64,000 nt of DNA from Culex pipiens pallens (taxonomy: Eukaryota; Arthropoda; Insecta; Diptera; Culicidae), in assembly GCF_016801865.2 (NCBI RefSeq), contig NC_068937.1:128192117-128256116 (forward strand). The letters run 5' to 3'. The position numbers were made by a program, and so were the translations under genes. Under the pieces are notes generated by a model, which had not been told where the DNA came from, searched no databases, and was given only the letters and a program-made list of their open reading frames with translations. This document shows, piece after piece, positions 36,401 through 44,300 of this stretch (its first letter is position 1; each line of letters starts with the position of its first letter).

Positions 36401-38605
36401 GAGTGCTGAAAAAAAATAGTTTTAAACAATTTAAAAAAAAATGGATAGACCGAATCATTTGCTTCTCCGCTCTAGTGTGTTTGGTAACATAAAACCCAAA
36501 AAAATTGTCGAAAAGTATTATTTTTCTATACAAGTGCTAAAAAGTCAAATTTTTCAGCACGCAAATGAGTGCTCTACTGAATTTTTCAGCACTGTATATT
36601 TAGTCACCATAGAATGACATGAAAAGTAAGCATTTTTATAGCGGAATTGCAAAAATTTAAGCAAACATTAAACAAATCTTGTTTTGTTCATTTATCAAAA
36701 TTTTATCCAACATGTCCAAACTAATCGTCGCCGTCGTGCTAACTTGTCGTACGTGCATTTTGGGCCACATTGAGTTAAGAGCGCCATTTTGTGCAGCTCA
36801 CAATGCCTCACCTTTTGACCTTCACAGATTCCTAAAATTTGATTTCAATCTCGAGATATTCCATAAAAACCGAAAAAACTCCGTGCATTTTCGTCACTTT
36901 TCTTATGGAAGAAGTTCACTTCTTGTCGTGCTATCTTGACACAGCCTGAAAATTGATGTAAGTGCGACAATTGGCCAAAGGGCCAACTACCTTAAACATT
37001 ATCAATTATATTTCCAAATTCAACCAAACTTCTGGAAAATGCACCGAATGGTTAACCAAACAAAACGTGTTTGTTATTGTTTACATTGCGTGCTCTAGTT
37101 TTTGTTTATCCAAGGTCAAACATTAAAACGCGTTTTTTTTTCGGAACGTCAAAAGGGGACGTACGACAAGATAGCACGACAGCGTCGAAATGTTTAACAA
37201 AATATGCTATGTTTCGCAAATGATATTTAATTAACCATATAGTTAATAGTACTCAGGCTGTTGTTGTCTATGCAGGATATCAAATAGTTTAGGTAAATTC
37301 TTTAAAAAAAAATCAAAGTTGCTGGAAAGCATTCATCGAATGAAAGTAACTTAATTCCATGAACTGAAAACTAACATTTTATTTCGTTGAATAACCGCAT
37401 CTTCCAAAGCAACACCCCACGTTGCTCCCAGGGTTAATAACGGAACGACAACATTTCCACCGAAAACCCTCCTCGTCGCCACCAACTGGCTGACCTTTGC
37501 CGTTTGTTGTCGTTGCTTTGAGTGGTTTAGGTAGTGGACCTACTAACTAACTGACTAACGTCAATGTCACACAACACCGCCCATCAGGTTGTGTGTCGCA
37601 ATGAAGAAGTTCTTTGTTTTTTGTTTGTTTCTGAGATGGTCATTCCGGCACGTCTCTTTGGGGCGGGAGTTACTTACCGGTCGCGTTGTACCGCATCAGG
37701 ATCACCTCGAGCGGTGATCGGGGCACGAGCGCCGCGTCAAACACCTTCTTGGAGTAGCTGAGCGAGTCGTTGCAGGTGTCGACGAGGAAGGCGATCGGCA
37801 GCCGGAGGTTCTTGTCGGCGATCAGCAGCGAGAGGAGTTCCGCCTTGGAGATTTTGCTCTCGTCGAAGTGCGGTTTGGTGGGCTTTGGAGCGGTGACGTC
37901 ATCGGGTCCGAGCGAGAGAGAGGGGAGGTTGGTGGTGGTGGACTGGTCCTCGGAACTGCTGACGTCAAGCGAGGAAGCGTCGAGTTCGGAGGAAGCGGTG
38001 TCCGAGGTTGTGGAGTGGTGGTAGGTGTCGTTGAAGAAGCTGGAACTTCCCGAGGAGGTGTATAGGTAGTTGGTGGAGAGGCTGGTCTCGAGGACTGTGG
38101 AGGGGGATTGGAGGGTGTCGATTGGGGAGGGTTCGTGATCTAGGCTGCGACTCCGGCTTGCGGTGTCGTGCAGATCGTCCTCGCTGGTGCCGCCGATGAA
38201 GGGCTGGGCAAGTCCGGCGATCTTGTCGGTGACCTGCTGTTGATCCTCGACGCTGGCGTCTTCTTCTTCTGGGAGGATGCTGTTACCGGTGGTACTGCTT
38301 GTTGGGCTTGCGAGCAGGGTTCGCTCCTGACTCTCCTGGTCGGAAGCTGGCGTTACCCGGTAGAATACTCCGTCTAGAGGACCGGCTGGAGGTTGCTGGG
38401 GATAGCTGCTTGATGCGTTGTCTTCGCTGTCCGTATCGTACGCGGTATCCTCGAAGGTAGAACTACTGCCCAGGTCACCGAGGCCACCACCTTCACCATC
38501 CCCATCGAGCTGCTCTAGCCGGAGAAGCGTCTCCAGCGAGAGCGCTTGCCGCGAACCACAACTCACTAACGCTAACGCCAACACTACAACTGTTGGTGGA
38601 TACAT
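14846..38605 (-). CDS. Single-pass membrane protein with VWA-like domain, 911 residues
   Basis: Seven coding exons join without a frame break: 38605-37678, 35089-34866, 34778-34626, 34559-34430, 24426-24082, 15859-15535 and 15476-14846. All use GT-AG sites. The sum is 2736 nt, 912 codons with the stop. Order of parts: signal peptide (1 to about 23), acidic Ser/Thr-rich linker (about 25-260), VWA-like domain (about 266-450), beta-rich ectodomain with paired Cys (about 470-860), membrane span (863-884) and a basic 27-residue tail. The plan recalls VWA7/hemicentin N-termini without Ig repeats. It should act at the cell surface or in adhesion, but that is inference. The MIDAS place reads DTCND (276-280) instead of DxSxS, so metal-dependent ligand binding is doubtful. 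Exon 1 has an acceptor upstream of the ATG (exon starts at 38764), so at least one noncoding 5' exon exists farther right. Confidence 0.9.
15535..15859 (-). CDS. VWA-like gene, exon 6
   Basis: Acceptor CTTCCCAG, donor GTAAGT. Encodes about residues 594-702, a Gly/Arg-rich linker followed by a beta-sandwich-like stretch (STLQLIFEVTNFRQTP). It is separated from exon 7 by only 58 bp. Confidence 0.92.
15860..17918. other. Intron 5 of the VWA-like gene, proximal part
   Basis: AT-rich intron sequence. 16440-16620 matches, in reverse, part of the palindromic element at 31981-32340 (ACCGACTACTTTATCGACTT and following bases), so it is a relic of that family. 17260-17350 resembles 47130-47330. No gene is seen. 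Confidence 0.6.
18479..18506. repeat. (TCTAA)n microsatellite
   Basis: About five TCTAA units forming the 3' tail of the minus-strand retroposon. Confidence 0.85.
18481..20173 (-). mobile_element. Internally deleted LINE-like retroposon
   Basis: It is flanked by a perfect direct repeat ending GTGAAATTTTCCGAGGAATC (18459-18480 and 20174-20195). Read on the minus strand, it starts with a GC-rich stretch of about 650 bp like a LINE 5' UTR (20173 to about 19500) and ends in a (TTAGA)n tail at 18481-18506. No reverse transcriptase is readable, so the body is deleted. A short hairpin MITE lies inside (about 19080-19335). Confidence 0.7.
19080..19335. mobile_element. Hairpin MITE pair (AGGTCCTATAAAC family)
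   Basis: CTCGAGTTTTTTTTGAAAAGG at the left is mirrored by CCTTTTCAAAAAAAACTCGAG at the right; inside are further AGGTCCTATAAAC hairpins and repeated AAAACACCCAAA units. It is inserted in the retroposon at 18481-20173. Confidence 0.6.
20659..20876. mobile_element. CACAG-type MITE, copy A
   Basis: AT-rich, 218 bp, ending in ATGTAATATTACCATG, a T-run and CTGTAG. It matches 22877-23082 along its length, with shared GGAAGGTTGAA, CTGAAAAAGTGA and GATGTAATATTACCATG blocks. Confidence 0.65.
21140..21890. other. Low-complexity intron sequence
   Basis: T-rich, with short tandem duplications such as TTGGTAGTATTTGGTAG. A 79-codon Phe-rich frame here is compositional, not a gene. Confidence 0.55.
21895..22166 (+). 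promoter_or_regulatory. Candidate TSS and 5' exon
   Basis: TCAGTTG (21895-21901) fits the arthropod Inr. It is followed by a 270-bp moderately GC-rich leader without a long ORF and a donor, TTGATCAG|GTTAGC, at 22166. It is antisense inside intron 5 of the VWA-like gene. It could be an alternative first exon of a downstream plus-strand gene. Weak evidence. Confidence 0.3.
22379..22540. mobile_element. GGGAGTGTTCTTTTATTACG MITE, copy A
   Basis: Ends GGGAGTGTTCTTTTATTACG and CGTAATAAAAGAACGCTCCC form TIRs of about 27 bp, flanked by TAA on both sides, as in PIF/Harbinger MITEs. The centre has a G-rich run and an inner TACAAAATTTT hairpin. A sister copy is at 26668-26838. Confidence 0.8.
22877..23082. 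mobile_element. CACAG-type MITE, copy B
   Basis: Begins TA|CACAGTAAAA and ends with GATGTAATATTACCATG, a T-run and CTGT. Same family as 20659-20876. Confidence 0.7.
24082..24426 (-). CDS. VWA-like gene, exon 5
   Basis: Acceptor CACTCCAG, donor GTGAGT. Encodes about residues 479-594: FLIDLLHNT, a Pro/Ser linker, then YLFVVSRVDNHGHEGGTYYL and VKADFRTRHGFELL, likely a beta-sandwich with N-glycosylation sites (NVS, NDS). The long plus-strand ORF across it is an antisense shadow. Confidence 0.92.
24576..25526. mobile_element. TIR element GGGGCAGGGGGGCAGAATGG
   Basis: GGGGCAGGGGGGCAGAATGG at 24576 is mirrored by CCATTCTGCCCCCCCCTGCCCC ending at 25526, with TA on both sides. Further copies of the CAGAATGG/CCATTCTGCCCC word lie inside (about 24783, 25137, 25488). 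No transposase ORF. Confidence 0.8.
25525..25580 (+). mobile_element. Helitron-like 5' terminus
   Basis: CTATATATATATAAAAAAATT followed by CGTCG, a T-run and TTCGAACGCGAAT. The same layout is at 31628-31675. Insect Helitrons often start TCTATATATATAAAA. No 3' hairpin with CTRR end was located. Confidence 0.4.
25897..26123. mobile_element. 227-bp CACAGAAAAAAA MITE, copy A
   Basis: CACAGAAAAAAAA at the left and TTTTTTTTCTGTG at the right, flanked by TA. Nearly identical to 51631-51858, which implies recent activity. It contains repeated TGATGAA(T/A)ATTCATCA words. It is inserted in a hairpin MITE whose halves lie at about 25855-25896 and 26124-26162. Confidence 0.9.
26668..26838. mobile_element. 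GGGAGTGTTCTTTTATTACG MITE, copy B
   Basis: Same TIRs and G-rich core as 22379-22540, flanked by TTAA on the left and TAA on the right. Confidence 0.8.
26845..27840. other. AT-rich intron sequence
   Basis: No gene recognised. A 98-codon frame from 27680 runs into the duplicated block and has no domain-like features. Confidence 0.5.
28648..28797. mobile_element. GTGGACACTTTT MITE
   Basis: GTGGACACTTTTTTT at the left mirrors AAAGTGTCCACGTGG at the right, with TTGTCCATACAAAAAAATC and its complement in the centre. In copy 1 of the duplication only the left half remains (about 857-942). Confidence 0.65.
29433..29440. promoter_or_regulatory. CRE/ATF-like palindrome TGACGTCA
   Basis: Duplicate of the site at 1298-1305, unchanged. 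Confidence 0.35.
30706..31624. mobile_element. GGGTAGAGTAGTCATCAATG TIR element
   Basis: The left end GGGTAGAGTAGTCATCAATG mirrors CATTGATGACTACCCTACCC at the right; TA flanks both ends. The word TCTCATTGTTCCCC recurs several times inside, on both strands. No transposase frame. About 920 bp. Confidence 0.75.
31628..31680 (+). mobile_element. Helitron-like 5' terminus
   Basis: TCTATATATATAAAAAATTT, then a T-rich step and TTCGAACGCGAATC, as at 25525-25580. The following 200 bp has no recognised gene. Confidence 0.4.
31981..32340. mobile_element. Palindromic element with tRNA-like arms
   Basis: Arms of about 75 bp contain AAGTCCGCGCCCCAACCATC and its mirror, ending AACATCAATCTGGTGAGAGT / ACTCTCACCAGTTTGTTGTT. 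The right arm reads like a degenerate tRNA 5' half (TAGCCGAGATGGTTGGGGCG). The centre (ACCGACTACTTTATCGACTT region) recurs at 16440-16620. Related arms lie at about 47698-47950. Confidence 0.65.
32697..33255. mobile_element. Foldback element AATTCTCTAC
   Basis: The outer GTAATTCTCTACC and GTAGAGAATTGC are inverted. An inner near-perfect hairpin (about 33020-33235) has ATCGCTGCCATTTC, CATGCCTCACGA and AAGTACATT arms. No ORF. Confidence 0.65.
33256..34429. other. Intron 4 of the VWA-like gene, proximal end
   Basis: Unique-looking AT-rich sequence, with no element or ORF that I can support. Confidence 0.5.
34430..34559 (-). CDS. VWA-like gene, exon 4
   Basis: Acceptor CCCAACAG, donor GTGATT, weaker than the others. 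Encodes about residues 436-479 (TTLVSESELRGD to ATLRTPNG). Reading through the donor gives GAT TAG, so an unspliced transcript would stop here. Splicing restores NGFLIDLL with exon 5. Confidence 0.88.
34626..34778 (-). CDS. VWA-like gene, exon 3
   Basis: Acceptor CTTTTAG, donor GTGAGT, 51 codons. LYVIWFGDEVDMN is a typical central VWA beta strand and loop; FKTGGRVIRFEI follows. Confidence 0.92.
34866..35089 (-). CDS. VWA-like gene, exon 2
   Basis: Acceptor TTCCACAG, donor GTAATT. Encodes the VWA core SLMDSINALQPSYDGSGRAY, YDSAIFLATSNPATDKEL and AALTLLKKRIR, matching the helix and strand order of VWA domains of the hemicentin type. Confidence 0.92.
35642..36010. mobile_element. CACAGC-type MITE with tRNA-like core, copy A
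   Basis: CACAGCTAAAAAA and TTTTTTGCTGTG ends flanked by TA, 369 bp. 35824-35893 reads like a Leu/Ser-type tRNA (GATGGCTGAGTGGGCTAAGG, then GGGTTTGAATCCC), but the acceptor arms do not pair. The right subterminal GTGATGTGCATGCTTTTGCA matches the element at 30636-32480. A second copy is at 61702-62001. Confidence 0.75.
36725..37188. mobile_element. CGTCGTGCTAACTTGTCGTAC element, copy 1
   Basis: The left CCGTCGTGCTAACTTGTCGT mirrors ACGACAAGATAGCACGACAG at the right; a further GTCGTGCTATCTTGACA lies inside. The other copy, in opposite orientation and interrupted, is at 47516-50034. An apparent small ORF starting ATGTCCAAACTAATCGTCGC is part of the repeat. Confidence 0.7.
37678..38605 (-). CDS. 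VWA-like gene, exon 1: signal peptide, linker, VWA start
   Basis: The start ATG at 38605 is followed by MYPPTVVVLALALVSCGSRQ, a good signal peptide. Then come about 235 residues rich in Asp, Glu, Ser and Thr (mucin-like, likely glycosylated), and PIAFLVDTCNDSLSYSKKVF, the first VWA strand. The exon continues upstream as 5' UTR to an acceptor (TTTTTGCAG) before 38764. Donor ACCG|GTAAGT. Long plus-strand frames over this exon are antisense shadows. Confidence 0.92.
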
Positions 38606-38764
38606 TTTCTTGCTTTTTTTACACTTTGATTGACTATTTTTTCGAATTCACTGAATCTTCTTAGGTTTGCACACACTCTAGTTCTTCCTTGTTGACCACT
38701 TTTGAAACGTCACGATCTTCTTCGTTCATTGGAAAGTCGGAGAATTCAGCAACCTCTGGGAACC

Positions 38765-41360
38765 CTGCAAAAAGAGATAAATAAAAATGATGCGAAGCAT
38801 TAGTACATGTTTTGAGGTTCCTCGCCTTCCAACGCGTCTCAATCTTTCGATCAATCTCCCCAAATGGAACCGACTAGAATTCCGCACGCAAGTGACAAAC
38901 GACAGCTAATCAGTATTCGTCGGACGAACGTCCAGAATGGTCAAAACACCGAAAAATCCCCGCGTGACCTTGAAGCTTCTTTCGAGGTGCCGCCGGGGAC
39001 CACCCCCCGCGGCCCGAAACTTGGAACCCACCACAACGGCGCGGAGACTGGAAGCGGCTCTTTCACCTGCGTCTGTAATCGTGGCTAAATGGAGACTAAC
39101 CGCGGTGCCCATCTAACGCTGCTGTGCCGCAGCAGCAGTAGGTTCCCCGAGAGAGAGCGCGCGCGAGGTTGTTTGCTTGCGAAAAAGAGATGCAAAGTGA
39201 GCGGACGAGAGCGCTGGGTTTGTCACATATCTACTGAGCTCAGTTGGTGTTGACGACGGCGACGAAGTTCGTTGGTTGGTCACAGAACTGAACATTAGTT
39301 GAACACCTTGAACATGGTAGCAGGGTGTTAGGGTGACCGAGAGCGAGTGGCGTTCTGGGAAGCTGAACCCCAACCAGGTCACCCTAACCCCCCCCAAGCA
39401 GGTAGCAGGTACCCGCCAAACAGTAGGTCGTTAAAGAATTTACTTGTTTGTTGATTTGGGGTACCCGTTTTTGGAAGTGCACTGACCAAATGTATTATAA
39501 TGACCTGTGCGACACAGCTTAGTCGCTGCAGCAGGTCGTATAGAGCGGGACCACCGCGGGGATCAACCGCGCGTCAAGTCGACTTGATCCGGTTTTGTCT
39601 GAGAGATCGTTATGACTTGAGAGTTGGTCGAGTAGCAGCAGCTGCTGGGGAGTGAGCGAATTCTGAGCTAGAAATTCCTGCAGCCTAACCTGTAGTGTGG
39701 AGTTGTGATCGCTGAAATCGATCAGTGCAACCTCCTTTCGCGCTTTCGTGTTAATTAAGTATCGAGCGACTTACGGGGTAAGACTACCCCGGGTTGTAGT
39801 ATAGAAAGATCGATGTAGATCGGCAGATCGATAGACAAGGCAACTCAATTATGACCTGATCGCTGATTGAGTGGTGCTTTGTAGGCAAAACGGTATATTG
39901 TGAGTGATGGGGATTCACGGATACATTATTGATCAAATTGTAAATTGTAAATTTTACAAGCAAAAATAAAGTGGAATTAAAATCCAATAAACCTTTAGAA
40001 CTAAAATTGAAAAGATTTTTTTTTAATTTATGTTTAAAAATTATTGACGCTAATTGAAGTAAAAAATATTCGAATAATTAAAAAGCTTAGCTTCAACTGC
40101 GCAAATTTAAATATACAAAATCATTCAAATATGACAAATTGCTCTATAATTCCATAATTGACCAAGTCTGTCAACAACTGACATAACACATCATTGCACA
40201 AGGGGATGACAACTTGTTTATTTGTTTCACCTTCCCCTCCCGCCCAAGCATCCATCACTCATCAGTACCTGATGTCATGCAGCAAATAATTCGCTCTACT
40301 TAGGTCAAACAATGCAGTTGGTGGCGGGACACAGCGGCAAATGTGACAGATGAGCACTTGCCGGTGTGTTTTGAACAGGTGCGCTTTCCAAGTTGTGCAA
40401 CTTCTGGTGATGGGGAGAAAGAAAAAACAGGGAGTCTTCTCCTCCTTCTCCTTTTCGTTAAGAGGGAGCGGAGCAACTCGGAGGGGGAAAGTTATGTAAG
40501 TGTCATGTCACGTATGTCCTGCCCTCATCTACTAGGGGTGCTTGGAGGTAGAACGGTAGAAAATGTGGGGAAATAGTGAAAAATGAGCGCTGAAAATTGT
40601 AACATAAAATTACATGTAAATTTACAGGAAAAGCGTATCTGAAAACAAAATCTCAATAAAACTTTGAAATTGCTAGTAAATAGAAATTTACATTAATGTT
40701 TTCCAGCATCCCGTAAAATTACTTGTAACAAGTAAAAAACACCAATATCACATGTAAATTAAATTTACGTTCTTTATCATGTAAAATTACAGGTTTTTTT
40801 TCTCTGTGTACCAGTAAGGAACGAATGTCGCGAAGCTCGCGGTTTCGTCTTGGTGGGTCCGGGTGTTTTGCGAGTTTGGTATTCAAACGAGCCCAAATGC
40901 TAATTATCTGTCCTACCTAGACCGTTTTTTAGTGGCCATTTGTGCAATGATAATGTTCGACACTTGTCGTCAAGACTTGGTAACACGTTGTCTCTATTTT
41001 TTTTTCGGGACAGCAAAATTACACGTGTTTTTGCCTCCGATAATTCCTTCAAAATTTGTCCCAGATAAAAAAAAACGATATGATTCTTTGGTGTATTTAA
41101 ATAATATGTTTCTACTGTAACTCAATTGTTTCTAAATAAATAAAATATTGCACCAAACCAGTGTAACAACCATTCACTCAACATCTTGAGAGCGCGTTGG
41201 TGTGCATATTTATGATTTATCATCTCGCCACAGTGCCTATACAATTTAGCAGTGCCTTACTAACTATCGATTCTATTTCTAATGTTTGTGTTTTTTGCCC
41301 TCTCCCTCTTTATCTTTCCAAACAGGTGAGTTTGTAATTTATCGCCCAGACGTCGCACAT
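38765..41360. other. Upstream region of the VWA-like gene, no coding exon recognised
   Basis: Mostly unique sequence with several GC-richer patches (about 39000-39700). A TCAGTGC Inr-like motif on the minus strand near 39480 could start a transcript. 40590-40812 is AT-rich with MITE character: repeated ACATGTAAATT words and a CTCTGTGTA end. Confidence 0.45.
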
Positions 41361-41683
41361 CAGTATTCAACCGCGGAGTTCGATAATTGCCGCCATGATT
41401 TACGACGATAATTGTTTGTAAGCTTTGCGCGCGAAAAAAAATCGAGAGCTGCGTCGTGAGTTTAAGTGTAGCACCCCATAAAAGAAGGTTCGCCGTGTTC
41501 TTCCTGGTTGTTTCAAGTTATTGAAGGAGATCTTCCAACTGGAACCGCAACTTTCAATCTGCGGTGCAGTAACTTTGCGAAAGGGAGCAATTTCGACAAA
41601 CAGAAGCCGGCGACGACGACGATCGTTCCGCAAACAGAGACCGCAACCGCGTGGCATCGCTGACATATTCATGAAAGCAACCG
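41360..41683 (+). promoter_or_regulatory. Candidate first exon with Inr
   Basis: TCAGTAT at 41360-41366 fits the Inr. The exon would end in ATGAAAGCAACCG|GTAAGC, with an ATG at 41671 giving only M-K-A-T plus one base (phase 1). This is the same phase and a similar junction to the exon at 14430-14649, so the two could be alternative first exons. A phase-compatible acceptor, CTCTTTTAG, lies before 44980, but the frame after it is not convincing. Confidence 0.3.
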
Positions 41684-42150
41684 GTAAGCGACTGGGAGAG
41701 CGTTTTTTTTTCTTTTTGAGGGGCAGAGTGGGGTTAAACGAGGTTAGAATGGTTTTATTTCTGACCTGGAGATGGCCTAAAGTGAAAGGGTGTGCCGAAA
41801 CGTCAAATCGATGTGTTATTAGCAAGATTTTTATTTGCTGAATCAGATTTGTTTGATCGAGCCCTTTCGAAATGTTGACGGTTACAATTATTGTACTTGT
41901 ATAAATAAATAGATAACCTTGTACAAAGTTGTTAATCTTTTAAGAATAACATTAATATTTATTTTTAAAGTTTCTCATTTCCTCTGCTGGTGATTAACCA
42001 TTAAACTTGGGGATCTGAAAAACCTTTTTTTATCACTATATGGTTAAATTTTGAGGGCAGGTTCAGTGGAATAAAATACACGGAAAAAATTGTAAGCGAT
42101 TTTCTAATTTCGTTAGGGTGATACCATGCACTTTTTTAAACACAAATACC

Positions 42151-44300
42151 AAGGTTGTTAATCGATAGAATTATCGTCGATAATATTATCGTCTAACGAT
42201 AACGATACACGCCATGGCGGAAGGCAATTATTATTGAAATTGAATGTACCTAAAATGTTTTTTCGTGGATTTTTTGTAATTTTCAGTTTTTTAACTGTAT
42301 AAATGGAGGCGCACGGTACTTTTGGTTACTTTGCGGTTGCACAACACCTCCCAAATGCTTTTAAATGCAATGGATACTGATCAAAGGGGTCGTCCATGAA
42401 ATATTTCACAATATTTAAGGCCCCAACCACCCTTACACCCCCCCATCCTCATAATTTATTTAACAAAGATAATAACATTATTTTTAGTATGAGGCGTCAT
42501 CCATAAAGTATGGCACACTGAAATCAGCAAAAATCAACCCCCTTCCCCCTATGCCACACATTGTCACGCTGGCAACGCCCGAGCCCCCCCCCCCCCCCCC
42601 CCTTGAAAAGTACGTGACGTTTTGTACCTTTTTTTTTACATGTTTACTTTCTTTTAATTCTGAGTTCAATTAATGCCAATCAATGCCTTGTATCACGTTT
42701 GATTTATGAGTTAAGTTTATCAAACATCAAATAACTTTTTCGTAAATATGTTAAGCCTGAATTTTATTTTTTTTTAAATTTCCGGTACCCTTGGTATCCT
42801 TACACAGTGAGTTGCATATGCCTAGCTCGACTAATTTCAGCACAACCGATTAGTAGAAAACATCTGAATTTTCGGTTGATTTTGGCTGACGAGTTTTAAG
42901 TAGTGCGATTCTGCTGTAAAATAAGTTCATTGTATTTTTACTGGATAAGGTACAAAAAATGCATTATTAATATAAAACATTTGAAAAATCGGGCTCAAAT
43001 AAAAAAAAATCGCTCTACAGCATTGCCTTGGCGTTCTCGATTGCGAGATTCCTACTCGAAACTAGGTGTTCGAAGGCTTGATTGTTGAGGCAATTGCAAA
43101 CCTCTTTTTACACCTAAGCTTCCATCCACCCCGGGATTCGAACTGACGACCTTTGGATTGTGAGTCCAACTGCCTACCAGCGACTCCACCGGGACAGGAC
43201 CCAGGGAGACGACTCCTACACCTGGACTGAACTAACGACCTCTAGGTTAGACCGGGTCAACATTTACTTCCCCGTCCGACGGAAGGTAAATCGATGTTTA
43301 ATAATCTTAACTCATAAATCAAACATGATAAAAGGCATTAAGAAACAGAGTTGTCCTATAAAAATGATAAGCTATTAAATTGAACTCAGAATTAAAAAAT
43401 AAATAAAAATGTACAAAAAACAAAATTAAGGTACAAAACGTGTCGTACTTTTCAAGGGGTGGGGGGAGGGCGTAGCCTTCGTGACAATGTGTGGCATAGC
43501 GGGAAAGGGGTTAATTTTGCTGATTTTAGTGTGCCATACTTTATGGATGACGCCTCATACTCAAAATAATGTTATTATCTTTGTTAAATAAATTCGGGGG
43601 ATGGGGGTGGGGAGGTTGTAAGGGTGGTTGGGGCTTTAAAATTTGTGAAATATTTCATGGACGACCCCTTTGATCAGTATCCATTGCATTTAAAAGCATT
43701 TGGGAGGTGTTGTGCAGCCGCAAAGTGACCAAAAGTACCGTGCGCCTCCATTTATACAGTAAAAAAACTGAAAATGACAAAAAAATCGAAAATCCCTCGG
43801 TGAAATATTTTCTAGGTCACAGATATCGAAAAGGGACCACCTTAGCTAACTTTTCACGAAAAAACATTTTAGGTACATTCAATTTCAATAATGATTGCCT
43901 TCCGCCATGGCGTGCGATAATCTACCGTTATATTCGAGAAAATACGGTATTTCGTGAAAATTTAAGTATTCCATTCAAAAATTTCTAAAACAGTCAAAAT
44001 ACATGCAAAATTTCGAATCGTTTGATACCCATATTGCAAATTTAAAAAAAAAAAAATGAGTACTTACAAAAACGGTATTTTGTGATTTTTTGTAGTCCTA
44101 TTTATAATTTGAAACTTACCATATTATCAAAAAAATATTTACTAAGAGGAAGCTTGAAAGTTCAACATAATTTGGTTGGTTTTAGTAAATTTTAGAAATA
44201 TATTAAATATAAGTTATCGTCCGTTATCGTCGATAAAATTATCGCCGACAGAATTATCGGAATAACGATAACGATAGATTATCGTTATCGTCCCGACCTT
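42151..44300. mobile_element. 2.1-kb inverted-repeat element AAGGTYG with ATCGTTATCG ends
   Basis: AAGGTTGTTAATCGATAGAA at the left and ATCGTTATCGTCCCGACCTT at the right. Arms of about 550-600 bp mirror each other (CGCCATGGCGGAAGGCAATT, GGTCGTCCATGAAATATTTC, GGCGTCATCCATAAAGTATG). Poly-C runs occur in the arms (for example 42583-42602). The loop holds an inserted SINE. No transposase. Confidence 0.75.
43006..43285 (-). mobile_element. SINE, 5'-truncated copy
   Basis: Reverse complement of most of the SINE at 58950-59343: shared CTCGATTGCGAGATTCCTAC, GACGACCTTTGGATTGTGAG and AACGACCTCTAGGTTAGACC. The Glu-like head is missing. It sits in the loop of the AAGGTYG element. Confidence 0.75.

Noticed and set aside
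37770..38377. Several plus-strand ORFs over VWA exon 1
   Set aside because: They mirror the acidic and Ser-rich minus-strand coding frame and have no own start context or splice sites.
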